A stretch of DNA of 64,000 bases from Peptococcus simiae (lineage in GTDB: Bacteria > Bacillota > Peptococcia > Peptococcales > Peptococcaceae). Below are positions 33,223 through 41,499 of the stretch, piece by piece. Each line of letters begins with the position of its first letter. Within the stretch, counting starts at the first letter, position 1. The stretch covers positions 1-64,000 of the forward strand of contig NZ_JBJUVG010000005.1 in the NCBI RefSeq assembly GCF_046097595.1. The letters run 5' to 3'. The position numbers and the translations under genes were made by a program. The notes beneath the pieces are model-generated. The model did not search any database and was not told the origin of the DNA. It saw nothing but the letters and a program-made list of their open reading frames with translations.

Positions 33223-34143
33223 TTAGTGCACCGGGTGGATAGGAACGACCTTTTCCTTGTCTTCTTTTTGGGCCGGCTCCCCGATGTAGATCCCGGAGAA
33301 GAAGCCGATGAGGGTGATGTAATTGCCTTCGGAGACTTCTTCCACTTGGATAAACCGTTCCGGTACGACCGCTCTAAAGACGCCCAGGTCGGTTTTCAGG
33401 GCCAGGAGGTAGTTGTAGAGGCCATTGCCCAAGTGAATTTGCTCGACACTTTCGACGGTGCCATTTAAGTTCATGAGCCCGATAGGGTTGATGGCCAGGT
33501 CTTCAGCGGCATAACGCATGAGGGCGACGGCCTGGTCGTCCATATTTTCGGTATCCTTCTCCTGCATCATCCGGTTGACGGCAATGCCCAGGGGGAACAT
33601 ATCCGGGGCATCCTTGGCCTGGTCCGGGCTCAGGCCGGCCTGGCTGACCCAGTCTGCCCGGTTGGCGAAAAACTGCATGTCCAGGACGCTGACATTTAAG
33701 TTCAGGTCAATGACCTGGTCAGCGGCCGGAATCATATTTTTATTAATTAAATCCACTAAGATGGTGACCGGCTCTTCCCGGTCTGCTACGGGTAACTGAA
33801 CCGGAGTCAGGTTATTAAAGCGGGCATCCTGGTTGGCCACCATGTCTTTTTTGATGTCCTCTGTGATGGTCACTTGGACATTCCCTTCTTTGCCGGTATC
33901 GGCGTGGAGGTCTAAACGCCAGGGCACGTCTTTTTGCTCAGGACCGGCCTCTTGGCCGTCATCTTCCAGGTAGTGGAAAAAGTGGAGCCGGCGGGCGGGG
34001 TCATGCAGGTGGGCATAGGTGCCCTTGGCTGTATCAATAAAGTTGCCCCCTTGCAGGACATGCCATTGCATCATATCTTCAATTTCATTCCGGTTAAAAC
34101 AAGTGAGGGATAGGGTTGCTACATCTGTTAGAAAAGCCATCAT
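33223..34143 (-). CDS. Hypothetical protein
   Basis: 306 residues, acidic, no signal peptide or membrane segment. I do not recognise the family. Seen in it: a His-rich N-terminal part (HLHDPARRLHFFHYLEDDG), a central segment NLNVSVLDMQFFANRADWV, and a C-terminal beta-like part ending in VVPIHPVH. Its ATG overlaps the stop of the pseudouridine synthase gene (ATGATG with AAGGAGAAA upstream), so it is translated from the same message. Real by position, coding pattern and dedicated terminator; function unknown. Confidence 0.75.
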   Translation of the reverse strand: MMAFLTDVATLSLTCFNRNEIEDMMQWHVLQGGNFIDTAKGTYAHLHDPARRLHFFHYLEDDGQEAGPEQKDVPWRLDLHADTGKEGNVQVTITEDIKKDMVANQDARFNNLTPVQLPVADREEPVTILVDLINKNMIPAADQVIDLNLNVSVLDMQFFANRADWVSQAGLSPDQAKDAPDMFPLGIAVNRMMQEKDTENMDDQAVALMRYAAEDLAINPIGLMNLNGTVESVEQIHLGNGLYNYLLALKTDLGVFRAVVPERFIQVEEVSEGNYITLIGFFSGIYIGEPAQKEDKEKVVPIHPVH

Positions 34144-34895
34144 TTTCTCCTTTTCGACCTTGCAGTAAGTGACATGTTGACAGCTTGATAGAGCTGCTGG
34201 ACTTCTTGAGCCGTTAACGGCCGCACTTCACCTTCAGCGATTTTAGACAGGCCGAGCCCGGCCACTTCTGTCCGGCGCAGGGCCAGGACCGGGTGGCCAA
34301 CAGCCTGGCACATCCGGCGGACCTGTCGCTTCCGCCCTTCATGGATGGTGAGGGCAATCTTGCTCTTGCGCTGGCTCCGGTGGATAAGCTGAACCTCGGC
34401 AGGGGCGGTTCGACCGTCTTCCAAGTCGATCCCCTTGGCCAGTTGGCGCAGGGCCTTGTCTGAAATGAAGCCCTTGACCGTGACTTCATACCGCTTGTTA
34501 ACGCAGTAGGAAGGGTGGGTCAGGCGGTAGGTGAGTTCACCGTCATTGGTGAGGATCAGGAGGCCGGAGGTATCCCGGTCCAGCCGGCCCACGGGGACCA
34601 CCTGCTGCCGCAGTTCGGGCAGGGCGTCAAAGATGGTCGGCCGGCCTTGGGGGTCATGGGCGGTGGTGATGAGCCCTTCCGGCTTATCGTAAAGGTAGTA
34701 GGCGTAGCTGGTCGGTGCCTCAAGGACCCGGCCATCAACAGCGACCCGGTCCTTCTCCAGGTCTATCTGCAGGCCCTGCTCTCTTACGACTTGGCCATTT
34801 ACGGTAACCCGCCCCTGGGCAATAATCGCTTCCGAATGCCGTCTAGAGGCAACACCACAAGTGGCCATCCATTTTTGTAAGCGGGTCTTTTCCAT
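34140..34895 (-). CDS. Pseudouridine synthase, RsuA/RluB family
   Basis: 251 residues. N-terminal S4 RNA-binding domain (RLQKWMATCGVASRRHSEAII) and the catalytic domain with VGRLDRDTSGLLILTNDGE holding the active-site Asp, then THPSYCVNKRYEV and HEGRKRQVRRMCQAVGHPV. By family it modifies a uridine in rRNA, most likely 23S. ATG 34895 with AGGAGG upstream is preferred to the upstream ATG at 34916, which lies in the binding-site region. Followed by the hypothetical gene with a four-base overlap. Confidence 0.9.
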   Translation of the reverse strand: MEKTRLQKWMATCGVASRRHSEAIIAQGRVTVNGQVVREQGLQIDLEKDRVAVDGRVLEAPTSYAYYLYDKPEGLITTAHDPQGRPTIFDALPELRQQVVPVGRLDRDTSGLLILTNDGELTYRLTHPSYCVNKRYEVTVKGFISDKALRQLAKGIDLEDGRTAPAEVQLIHRSQRKSKIALTIHEGRKRQVRRMCQAVGHPVLALRRTEVAGLGLSKIAEGEVRPLTAQEVQQLYQAVNMSLTARSKRRK

Positions 34896-34970
34896 ATGCA
34901 TCCTCCTGGTCATCAATAAAACTTATTTTAACAGATGTAGGGCTTTTTGGGTAGGTGAAATATCTCTTTT

Positions 34971-36305
34971 TTATGGATGAGATAAGTGGCCCAGGAGGGC
35001 CTCCCGGGTGTTTTGACTGGGGTCATCAACGACCAGGGTCAGGAGCCGGTCCAGGGTCTCGCCAATGGCCCTGCCCTGAATGCCCAGGTCCAGCAGGTCT
35101 TGGCCGCTCAGGGCCAAGTCTTGAATCCGGTAGGGTTCGCCGCTGGCCAGGATGTCATCAACCAGGTCGCTGATTTCTTGGAAGAGGGCATCAACCCGGC
35201 TCCGGTCCCCTTTCACATCGTGGGCCTGGATGTCTGCCACCTTGACGGCGATGAGCCGCTTAAGGCTCTCCCCGCCAAGGTCTCGGAGCCGGCGGCGGAG
35301 GAGCCGGCGGTTGGGCAGGAGGACGTCATTGTGGTGGGCAATGAGCTTGACCACTTCCCGCCGGGTGGCATTGTCGTACTTAAGCCGGCGAAGGCTCCGG
35401 TTGGCCAAGTCAGCACCCAGGACCTCATGGGCCGGGAAGGCATCCTCTCCCCCCTCGCCCAAGGTCCAAGTAAAGGGTTTGCCGATGTCATGGAGGAACA
35501 TGGTCAGCCGGAGGGTGAGGTCCGGTTGGATGAGGCCGGTGGCCAGGACGGTGTGCTCGTAAACGTCTAAGAAGTGGCGGCTGGTCTTTTGGTCAAAGCC
35601 GACGGCCGGGCATAGGTAGGGGACCACTTGGCCCAGGAGGCCGAAGTCCCGTAGGTCTAGGAGGCCCTTGGCCACATAAGGGGCGGTGAGAATCTTGTTT
35701 AGCTCCACCTGGATTCGTTCCTTGGAAATATACTTTAAAAGATGGGCCGAGGCCTTGGCGGCCGCGGCGGTGGCCGGTTCATAGTCAAAGGACAGGACGG
35801 TGGCAAAGCGCACCAACCGCATGAGCCGAAGGCCATCTTCTTCAAAGCGGACCAGGGGATCGCCGACGGCCCGCATGAGCCGGCGGTCCAGGTCAGCCCG
35901 GCCGCCGTAGAGGTCAATGAGCCCCTCCTCGGGGTGCCAGGCCATGGCATTGACGGTAAAGTCCCGCCGGGCCAGGTCTTCGGCCAGGTCCCGGGTATAG
36001 GCCACCGCTTCGGGCCGCCGGTGGTCCTTATATTCGCCATCAATCCGGTAGCTGGTCACTTCAAAGGGGGTGCCCTGGCTGAGGACCGTCAGGGTCCCAT
36101 GCTTAATGCCGGTCGGGATGACCCGGTAGCCCCGAAAGACGGTCAGCATCTCTTCCGGCTGAGCCGAGGTGCATATATCCCAGTCCCCCGGGGTCTTGCC
36201 TAAGAGGGCATCCCGTACACACCCCCCTACAATATAGGATTCATAGCCGGCATCATTCAATTTTTTCAGGATATCTGCACAGGCTTTCGGTAAGGTAATG
36301 GGCAT
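34971..36305 (-). CDS. cca: CCA tRNA nucleotidyltransferase
   Basis: 444 residues, class II enzyme that adds or repairs CCA at tRNA 3' ends. The head domain has YIVGGCVRDALLGKTPGDWDI with the metal DWD, then RRDFTVNAMAW. The C-terminal part has an HD motif (HFLDVYEHTVLATGLI, FLHDIGKP, KLIAHHN), as in the bacterial forms that also hydrolyse phosphate. The tmRNA in this window does not encode its CCA, so the enzyme is needed to mature it. ATG 36305 has GGAGG upstream; the gene starts 53 bases inside the previous one. Confidence 0.95.
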   Translation of the reverse strand: MPITLPKACADILKKLNDAGYESYIVGGCVRDALLGKTPGDWDICTSAQPEEMLTVFRGYRVIPTGIKHGTLTVLSQGTPFEVTSYRIDGEYKDHRRPEAVAYTRDLAEDLARRDFTVNAMAWHPEEGLIDLYGGRADLDRRLMRAVGDPLVRFEEDGLRLMRLVRFATVLSFDYEPATAAAAKASAHLLKYISKERIQVELNKILTAPYVAKGLLDLRDFGLLGQVVPYLCPAVGFDQKTSRHFLDVYEHTVLATGLIQPDLTLRLTMFLHDIGKPFTWTLGEGGEDAFPAHEVLGADLANRSLRRLKYDNATRREVVKLIAHHNDVLLPNRRLLRRRLRDLGGESLKRLIAVKVADIQAHDVKGDRSRVDALFQEISDLVDDILASGEPYRIQDLALSGQDLLDLGIQGRAIGETLDRLLTLVVDDPSQNTREALLGHLSHP

Positions 36306-37203
36306 AGGGGTCCTCCTTTCTATAGTTGGCCGGCCAGGCCGGTGACCAGGCCATGGGTAGGGGCTGAAAGCAGGTCACCAGCCGGCCATCGGCAGGGTGG
36401 TGAAAGCTTAGGTAGGGCACATGGAGGGCCGGTCGGTCGTGGCCCAGGGCCGGGCCCCCGTAGGCCGGATCCCCCAAGAGGGGGTGGCCGGCCTGGGCAA
36501 AGTGGGCCCGGATCTGGTGGCGGCGGCCGGTGGCCAGGTAGACCAGGGCCCCGCTGGCCAGGCCATCAGCTGAAGTGAATACCCGCCGGTAGCAGGTGCA
36601 GGCCTCCCGGCCGCCTTTGGCAACAGGCCAAATCCGACCCAGGCCTCCCGCCCCCTTGGCCAGGGGCAGGCTATAGCTGCCTGCAGCGGGCAGGCGGCCA
36701 AAGGCCTCCAGGGCATAAATCTTTTCCGGCGGCTTCTGGGCCAGCCGGGCCGCAGCCCAGGCGGACTTGGCCAAAAGGACCAGGCCGGTGGTATCCCGGT
36801 CAAGCCGGTAGAGGGGGAAAAAGCCCGGGGCGCCGCCGGCCGCTTGCAGGTGGGCCAGGACAGGGCCGGACAGGGCCCCAAGGTCTCCCTTAAAGCGGGG
36901 ATACATGGGGGTGTCGGCCGGCTTATCCACCACCAGGACCAGGTCATCTTCATAGGCGATGGCCAGGGGCCGGTCTTCGATGGGCATGGTCAGCGGCCGG
37001 GTCGGCCCCTGGGCCACTGACACCCGGTCCCCCTGGGCCAGCTGGTAACGGACGGTGACCCGGTTGCCATTGACCATAATCCCCCGGGGGTCGGTTTTCA
37101 ACCGGCGGATGAGCCGCTTGGAGCAACCCAGGGGCTGCCGCATATAGTCACCCAGCCGGCGGCCGGCATCTTCCGGCCCGATGGTAGCCTCCAGCCGGTT
37201 CAC
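36253..37203 (-). CDS. Pseudouridine synthase, RluA/RluD family
   Basis: 316 residues with an S4-like N-terminus (DYMRQPLGCSKRLIRRL) and the catalytic LYRLDRDTTGLVLLAKS, then LATGRRHQIRAHFAQAGHPL and GDPAYGG. Likely target is 23S rRNA or tRNA. It starts at GTG 37203 overlapping the sbcC stop (GTGA). Its last 53 bases overlap cca in another frame; the end PYAHYLTESLCRYPEKIE is thus encoded inside cca's start. Confidence 0.9.
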   Translation of the reverse strand: MNRLEATIGPEDAGRRLGDYMRQPLGCSKRLIRRLKTDPRGIMVNGNRVTVRYQLAQGDRVSVAQGPTRPLTMPIEDRPLAIAYEDDLVLVVDKPADTPMYPRFKGDLGALSGPVLAHLQAAGGAPGFFPLYRLDRDTTGLVLLAKSAWAAARLAQKPPEKIYALEAFGRLPAAGSYSLPLAKGAGGLGRIWPVAKGGREACTCYRRVFTSADGLASGALVYLATGRRHQIRAHFAQAGHPLLGDPAYGGPALGHDRPALHVPYLSFHHPADGRLVTCFQPLPMAWSPAWPANYRKEDPYAHYLTESLCRYPEKIE

Positions 37204-40200
37204 TTGGGCACCTCAAAATGAGCCCGACTCCCGGCTTCATCGGCAGTGACCACCAGCTTGGCCGGAATCCGGTCTCTAAGTTCTGCCACGTGGGAAATGA
37301 CCCCGACCAAGCGGCCACCGCTTTGGAGTTCAAAGAGGGCGTCAATGGTCTTGTCCAGGGCGTCTTCATCCAGGGTGCCAAAACCTTCATCAATGAAGAT
37401 AGCTTCCATGGCATGGCCGCCGCTTTCTTCGCTGACCACATCGGCCAGGCCCAGGGCCAGGGCCAGGGAAGCCTTAAACCGCTCGCCGCCGGACAGGGTC
37501 CCCACGGCCCGGGCCCGGCCAGTATAAGTGTCGGCTACATCCAGGTCCAGGCCGGCGTTTTTCCGCTTGTCGGCTACCGTCTTATGGCGGATGAGACTGT
37601 ACCGACCCTCGGTCATTTTAGCCAGTCGGCTGTTGGCCCGCGCCAGGACCTGGTCAAAGTATTGGGTCAGGACAAAGGTTTCCAGGTCCATCCGGGCCTC
37701 ATTATCGCCGGAGACGATCCGCTGGAGCCGGTTGACCCGGCCGTATTCTTCTAAGAGGGCGCCGCCGGCCTGGCGGAGGTCAGCCATGGCCGTCTGGACC
37801 CGGGTCAATTGGTCAACCCGGTTACGGAGGGTGGCCCGGAGGTCAATATGGTCTACCAGGCTGGCCTGGAGGGCTGCTTCAGCAACTTCCAAGGCCTGGC
37901 CTTGGCCCTTACCCGGATGTTGGCGGTAGAGGGCCGTGAGCCGAGCCAGTTCGGTCTTGAGGTAGGCCCGCCGGGCCCGGTTGTCATTAAGGCTGGCCCG
38001 CCATTGGTCGAGCTTGGGCAAGTCTGCCTTGGCCTGTTGGTAGCCGGCAGCCTTGTCAAAGACCGCCTCCCGGGCCTGGACCCACCGGTCCCGGGCTGCC
38101 AGGTAGGTAGACTGGGCCTCGGTTAGGGTTTGGAGCCTTTCCCGCTGGCTGGTTTGGGCGGCCAGCAGCCGGTTGGCCCCGGCCTGGCGCCGGGCCTCCA
38201 TCTGGTCGCAAGCTGCATCGTAGGCTTGTAGTTTCGCTTCATCGGTCTTGAGCTGGTCTTCCTTGCCAGGCCCCTCCTCGATGGAAAAGGGGAGCTGGTC
38301 GGCCATTTCCCGGCTGCCGGCCTGGCCGGCAGCCAGGTCCAGGGCCTTGGCCTGTCGGTCGGCGGCGGCCTGGGTCAGGTCCTCTTCTGCCAGGGCCAAT
38401 TGGTCAGCCAGGGCCCGGCCTTCCTCTTCCACTGCCGCCAACCGCTCGCGTTTGACGGCTAAGACCTGGGCCTGGCTGGTCTTTTCCTGAAGGTCTGCCT
38501 TCAGGGCCTTACCGGCCTCTACCACATCTGCTATGAGCTGACGGGTACTGGCGGCATCGGGGGCCTCAGCCTGGCAAAAGGCCGGGGCCAGGTCTGGATA
38601 GTCATCCCGGAGCTGCCGGGCCCGGTCTGCCTGGCTGGACCGGCTGGCGGCCAGGTCACTGGCCCGGGTCCGGGCCTCTTGTGCCCGGTCCTGCCAGGTC
38701 TTTTCCAGCCAGGCCAACTGGTCATCATCAAGGCCCTGGCCGCTGAAGACCGCCGGGGCCGGGTGGTGGTTGGCCCCGCAAACCGGGCAGGGCTGGCCTT
38801 CTGTCAGGTCCCGGGCCAGGTAGGCGGCACTTTGGGCCTGGCGGCGGTGGTAGGCCGCTTGCCAGGCGGCATAGGCAGCCTGCTCCGCTGCTAGGGCCTG
38901 GTTGGCCAGGTCCTCCTCCTCTTTGACCTGGGCTAGTCCCCGGTCATAGGCAGCCAGGAGCTTCCAGGCCTGGCCCAGAAGGGTCTTTTTATTTTGCAAT
39001 TGGTCACAGGCCGCCTGGAGGCTGACCTGCCGGGTCTCAACCTGGACCAGGGCCTTGCCCTCTTCCTGGAGGGCCTTGGCCTGGTCGGTCAGGGTCCGGA
39101 CCCTTGCCTGGCAGGCCTTCTCCCGGTCTTCAGCAGCAGTCAGGGCCGCCTGCCGGTCCTTGAGACCGGTGGTCGCCGCCTGCCAGCGGGCAAAAAGCTG
39201 GACCCCCTGGCGCAAAAGGGGGAGGGCCTCCCGGCAGGCGGCCATCTCCTCCTTCTGATTGGCGAGGCGGGCCGCTTCGGCCTGGAGGCCGGCCTGGGCT
39301 GCTTCCGCCTGGGCCAGGTCTGTCTTGGCCTGGTCGGCGGCCTGGTTGGCGGCCTGGCAGCGGTCGGCCAGGTCCTGAACGGCCTTCTCTTCCTGGGCCA
39401 GGGGCTGGGCGGCTTCAGCTAATCGGATCCGGTCAGCCAGGGCCCGGTCTTCCGCTGCCCTTTGGGTCAGGGGCAGGAGGAGGGCCGCGGTCTCCTGAAT
39501 CTGCGCCTGCACTTGCTTGGCTGCATCGACGGCCTGCCGGGTCCGGCCCAGGTCCTGTTTGCACCGATCTAACCGGTCCAGGGCCAGATCCAGGCTGGCC
39601 AGCCGGTCATGATCCTGCCGGATGTACCGGTCCAGGGCGGCTTCGTCAGGCCCCTCAGACAGGGGCCAACCAAAAGCCGCCGGCACTTGGAGCCACTTCT
39701 CTTCCAGTTTCATTTCTATCGTGCGGGCCTCCTGGCTCAGCTGCCGGGCTGATTCGGCCAGGAGGTCCCGCATCCGCCGGTAAATATCCGTGCCAAAAAG
39801 GTGGCGCAGGAGCGGGGTCTTTTCCTTAGTTTCAGCCAGGAGGAACTGCTGGAATTCCCCCTGGGGCAGCATGACAATCTTACGGAACTGGTCCGCATTG
39901 AGGCCAATCCGGTCAATGACGGCCCGGTTGACCTCGTCCACCTTGGTCAGGGGGGCGAAATCGGGGTCGTCAAGGGCTTCGAAGAGGACCACCTGGCCCT
40001 GGTCGCGAAAGCCATCCCCCCGCCGCTTGAGGACCTGTTGGGCCGGCTGGCGGTAAATCCGGTACTGGCGCTGGTTTAAGAGGAAGGTAAAGCGGACATA
40101 GGACAGCCGGGCCGGGTCCTTATTAAAGTCACTGACCAGCCTTTCCCCCTTGCTGTCCCCCTCGCCGGTTTCCCCGTAAAGGGCATAGGACATGGCATCA

Positions 40201-40334
40201 AAAATTGTAGACTTGCCGGCCCCGGTCGGCCCGGTCACCAGGAAGAGCTTTTCCTGGCCCAGGGCGGAAAAATCCAAAAGGGTTTGGCCGGCGTAGGGGC
40301 CAAAGGCCGATATTTCCAACTCTAATGGTCTCAT
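37200..40334 (-). CDS. sbcC: Exonuclease subunit SbcC (Rad50-like ATPase)
   Basis: 1044 residues. N-terminal Walker A VTGPTGAGKSTIFDAM, long Ala/Gln-rich coiled coils either side of the zinc hook GQPCPVCGANHHP (about residue 520), and C-terminal signature GTLSGGERFKASLALALGLADVV with Walker B IFIDEGFGTLDED. With SbcD it forms a nuclease complex that opens hairpins and processes protein-blocked DNA ends. Start overlaps the sbcD stop (ATGA). The hook motif is intact. Confidence 0.96.
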   Translation of the reverse strand: MRPLELEISAFGPYAGQTLLDFSALGQEKLFLVTGPTGAGKSTIFDAMSYALYGETGEGDSKGERLVSDFNKDPARLSYVRFTFLLNQRQYRIYRQPAQQVLKRRGDGFRDQGQVVLFEALDDPDFAPLTKVDEVNRAVIDRIGLNADQFRKIVMLPQGEFQQFLLAETKEKTPLLRHLFGTDIYRRMRDLLAESARQLSQEARTIEMKLEEKWLQVPAAFGWPLSEGPDEAALDRYIRQDHDRLASLDLALDRLDRCKQDLGRTRQAVDAAKQVQAQIQETAALLLPLTQRAAEDRALADRIRLAEAAQPLAQEEKAVQDLADRCQAANQAADQAKTDLAQAEAAQAGLQAEAARLANQKEEMAACREALPLLRQGVQLFARWQAATTGLKDRQAALTAAEDREKACQARVRTLTDQAKALQEEGKALVQVETRQVSLQAACDQLQNKKTLLGQAWKLLAAYDRGLAQVKEEEDLANQALAAEQAAYAAWQAAYHRRQAQSAAYLARDLTEGQPCPVCGANHHPAPAVFSGQGLDDDQLAWLEKTWQDRAQEARTRASDLAASRSSQADRARQLRDDYPDLAPAFCQAEAPDAASTRQLIADVVEAGKALKADLQEKTSQAQVLAVKRERLAAVEEEGRALADQLALAEEDLTQAAADRQAKALDLAAGQAGSREMADQLPFSIEEGPGKEDQLKTDEAKLQAYDAACDQMEARRQAGANRLLAAQTSQRERLQTLTEAQSTYLAARDRWVQAREAVFDKAAGYQQAKADLPKLDQWRASLNDNRARRAYLKTELARLTALYRQHPGKGQGQALEVAEAALQASLVDHIDLRATLRNRVDQLTRVQTAMADLRQAGGALLEEYGRVNRLQRIVSGDNEARMDLETFVLTQYFDQVLARANSRLAKMTEGRYSLIRHKTVADKRKNAGLDLDVADTYTGRARAVGTLSGGERFKASLALALGLADVVSEESGGHAMEAIFIDEGFGTLDEDALDKTIDALFELQSGGRLVGVISHVAELRDRIPAKLVVTADEAGSRAHFEVPK

Positions 40335-41482
40335 AGCCCCTCCTCTCTCGCCTGCTGCCAGGTGTCTGTAAAAATGGCCCGGATGGCCTCATCGGCCGGC
40401 TCACCGGTCATCTCTTCATAAAAAATAGTGGCGTAGTCGACCGGGTTCAGACCCTTGGCCCGGCTGTAAGTGATGGCCGTCGACCCGCCAGTCTCGGGCC
40501 GGATTTCCCGCTCCAGGGTCATGACATTGGGGTAGACCTTCCGCAGCCGGGCCATAGCATCCAGGACATCCCCCTGGTCAGTCAGGACAATGCGGAGGTA
40601 GTCGTCGCCGGCCACGCCTTGGGGTAGGCCAGCTAGGATATCCGCCAGCTGCCCCCGAACCGTGTGCATGGCATGCCGGGGTTGTATCGGCAGGAGCCGG
40701 GTGCCGGCATAACCGCTTTCATCCAGCTCTATGACGCTGATGCTCTTGGCATGGTTTTCCTCTGAAAAGGAATAGGGCAAGAGGGACCCGGCATAGCGGA
40801 TATGGGGGGCTCCGGCGGTCTGGGGCCGGTGGAGATGGCCCAGGGCCACATAGTCAAAGACCCCCAGGGCGTCGGCAGTCCAATACTCGGTACCACCAAC
40901 GGTCAACTCCCGTTCGGAATCGCTCTCGGCCAGGTCGCCGCCGGCATAGGCAACCATCCCATGGGCAATGAGGACCTGGCGGGCAGCCGGGTCCATGGGC
41001 AGCCGGGCCAGGAGGTCCGCCATGGCGTCCGGGTAGGCCAGGCCGGCATAGGCCTCATCCAGGTGGGCCAGGAGGGGGCCATCGGCATAGGGCAGGAGGT
41101 GAAAGTCGACCGGCCCGTGGGCATCGGTCAGGCGGACTACCGGTACCGGCAGGGTCAGTTGGCCGGCCAGGTAGAGGCCGGCATGGGCCAGGATGCCGCT
41201 GGCAAAGTTCAGCCGGTCACCGCTGTCGTGGTTGCCGCCAATGGCCAGGGTGGGCACCCCTTCTTCAAGGACCACCCGGGCCAGAAAACGGTCAAATAGG
41301 TGGACGGCCTCCGGGTTGGGATTGCGCCGGTCATAAAGGTCACCGGCTAAAAGTAAGGCATCCGGCTTTTCCAGACGGACCTGGTCCAGAACCTGGTCCA
41401 AGACCACCGCCTGGTCTTCCAGCAGGTCAAAGCCATTGACTTTTTTCCCGATGTGCAAATCACCTAGATGGAATAATTTCAT
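40331..41482 (-). CDS. sbcD: Exonuclease subunit SbcD (Mre11-like nuclease)
   Basis: 383 residues. Metallophosphoesterase domain with FHLGDLHIGKKVNGFDL, LLAGDLYDRRNPNPEAV, IGGNHDSGDRLNFAS, and later LIAHGMVAYAGG, VALGHLHRPQ. The C-terminal part binds SbcC. AAAGGAAG precedes the ATG. It is 17 bases beyond the end of the DUF445-like gene and followed by sbcC. Confidence 0.95.
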   Translation of the reverse strand: MKLFHLGDLHIGKKVNGFDLLEDQAVVLDQVLDQVRLEKPDALLLAGDLYDRRNPNPEAVHLFDRFLARVVLEEGVPTLAIGGNHDSGDRLNFASGILAHAGLYLAGQLTLPVPVVRLTDAHGPVDFHLLPYADGPLLAHLDEAYAGLAYPDAMADLLARLPMDPAARQVLIAHGMVAYAGGDLAESDSERELTVGGTEYWTADALGVFDYVALGHLHRPQTAGAPHIRYAGSLLPYSFSEENHAKSISVIELDESGYAGTRLLPIQPRHAMHTVRGQLADILAGLPQGVAGDDYLRIVLTDQGDVLDAMARLRKVYPNVMTLEREIRPETGGSTAITYSRAKGLNPVDYATIFYEEMTGEPADEAIRAIFTDTWQQAREEGL

Positions 41483-41499
41483 CCGGTCTTCCTTTCTCT

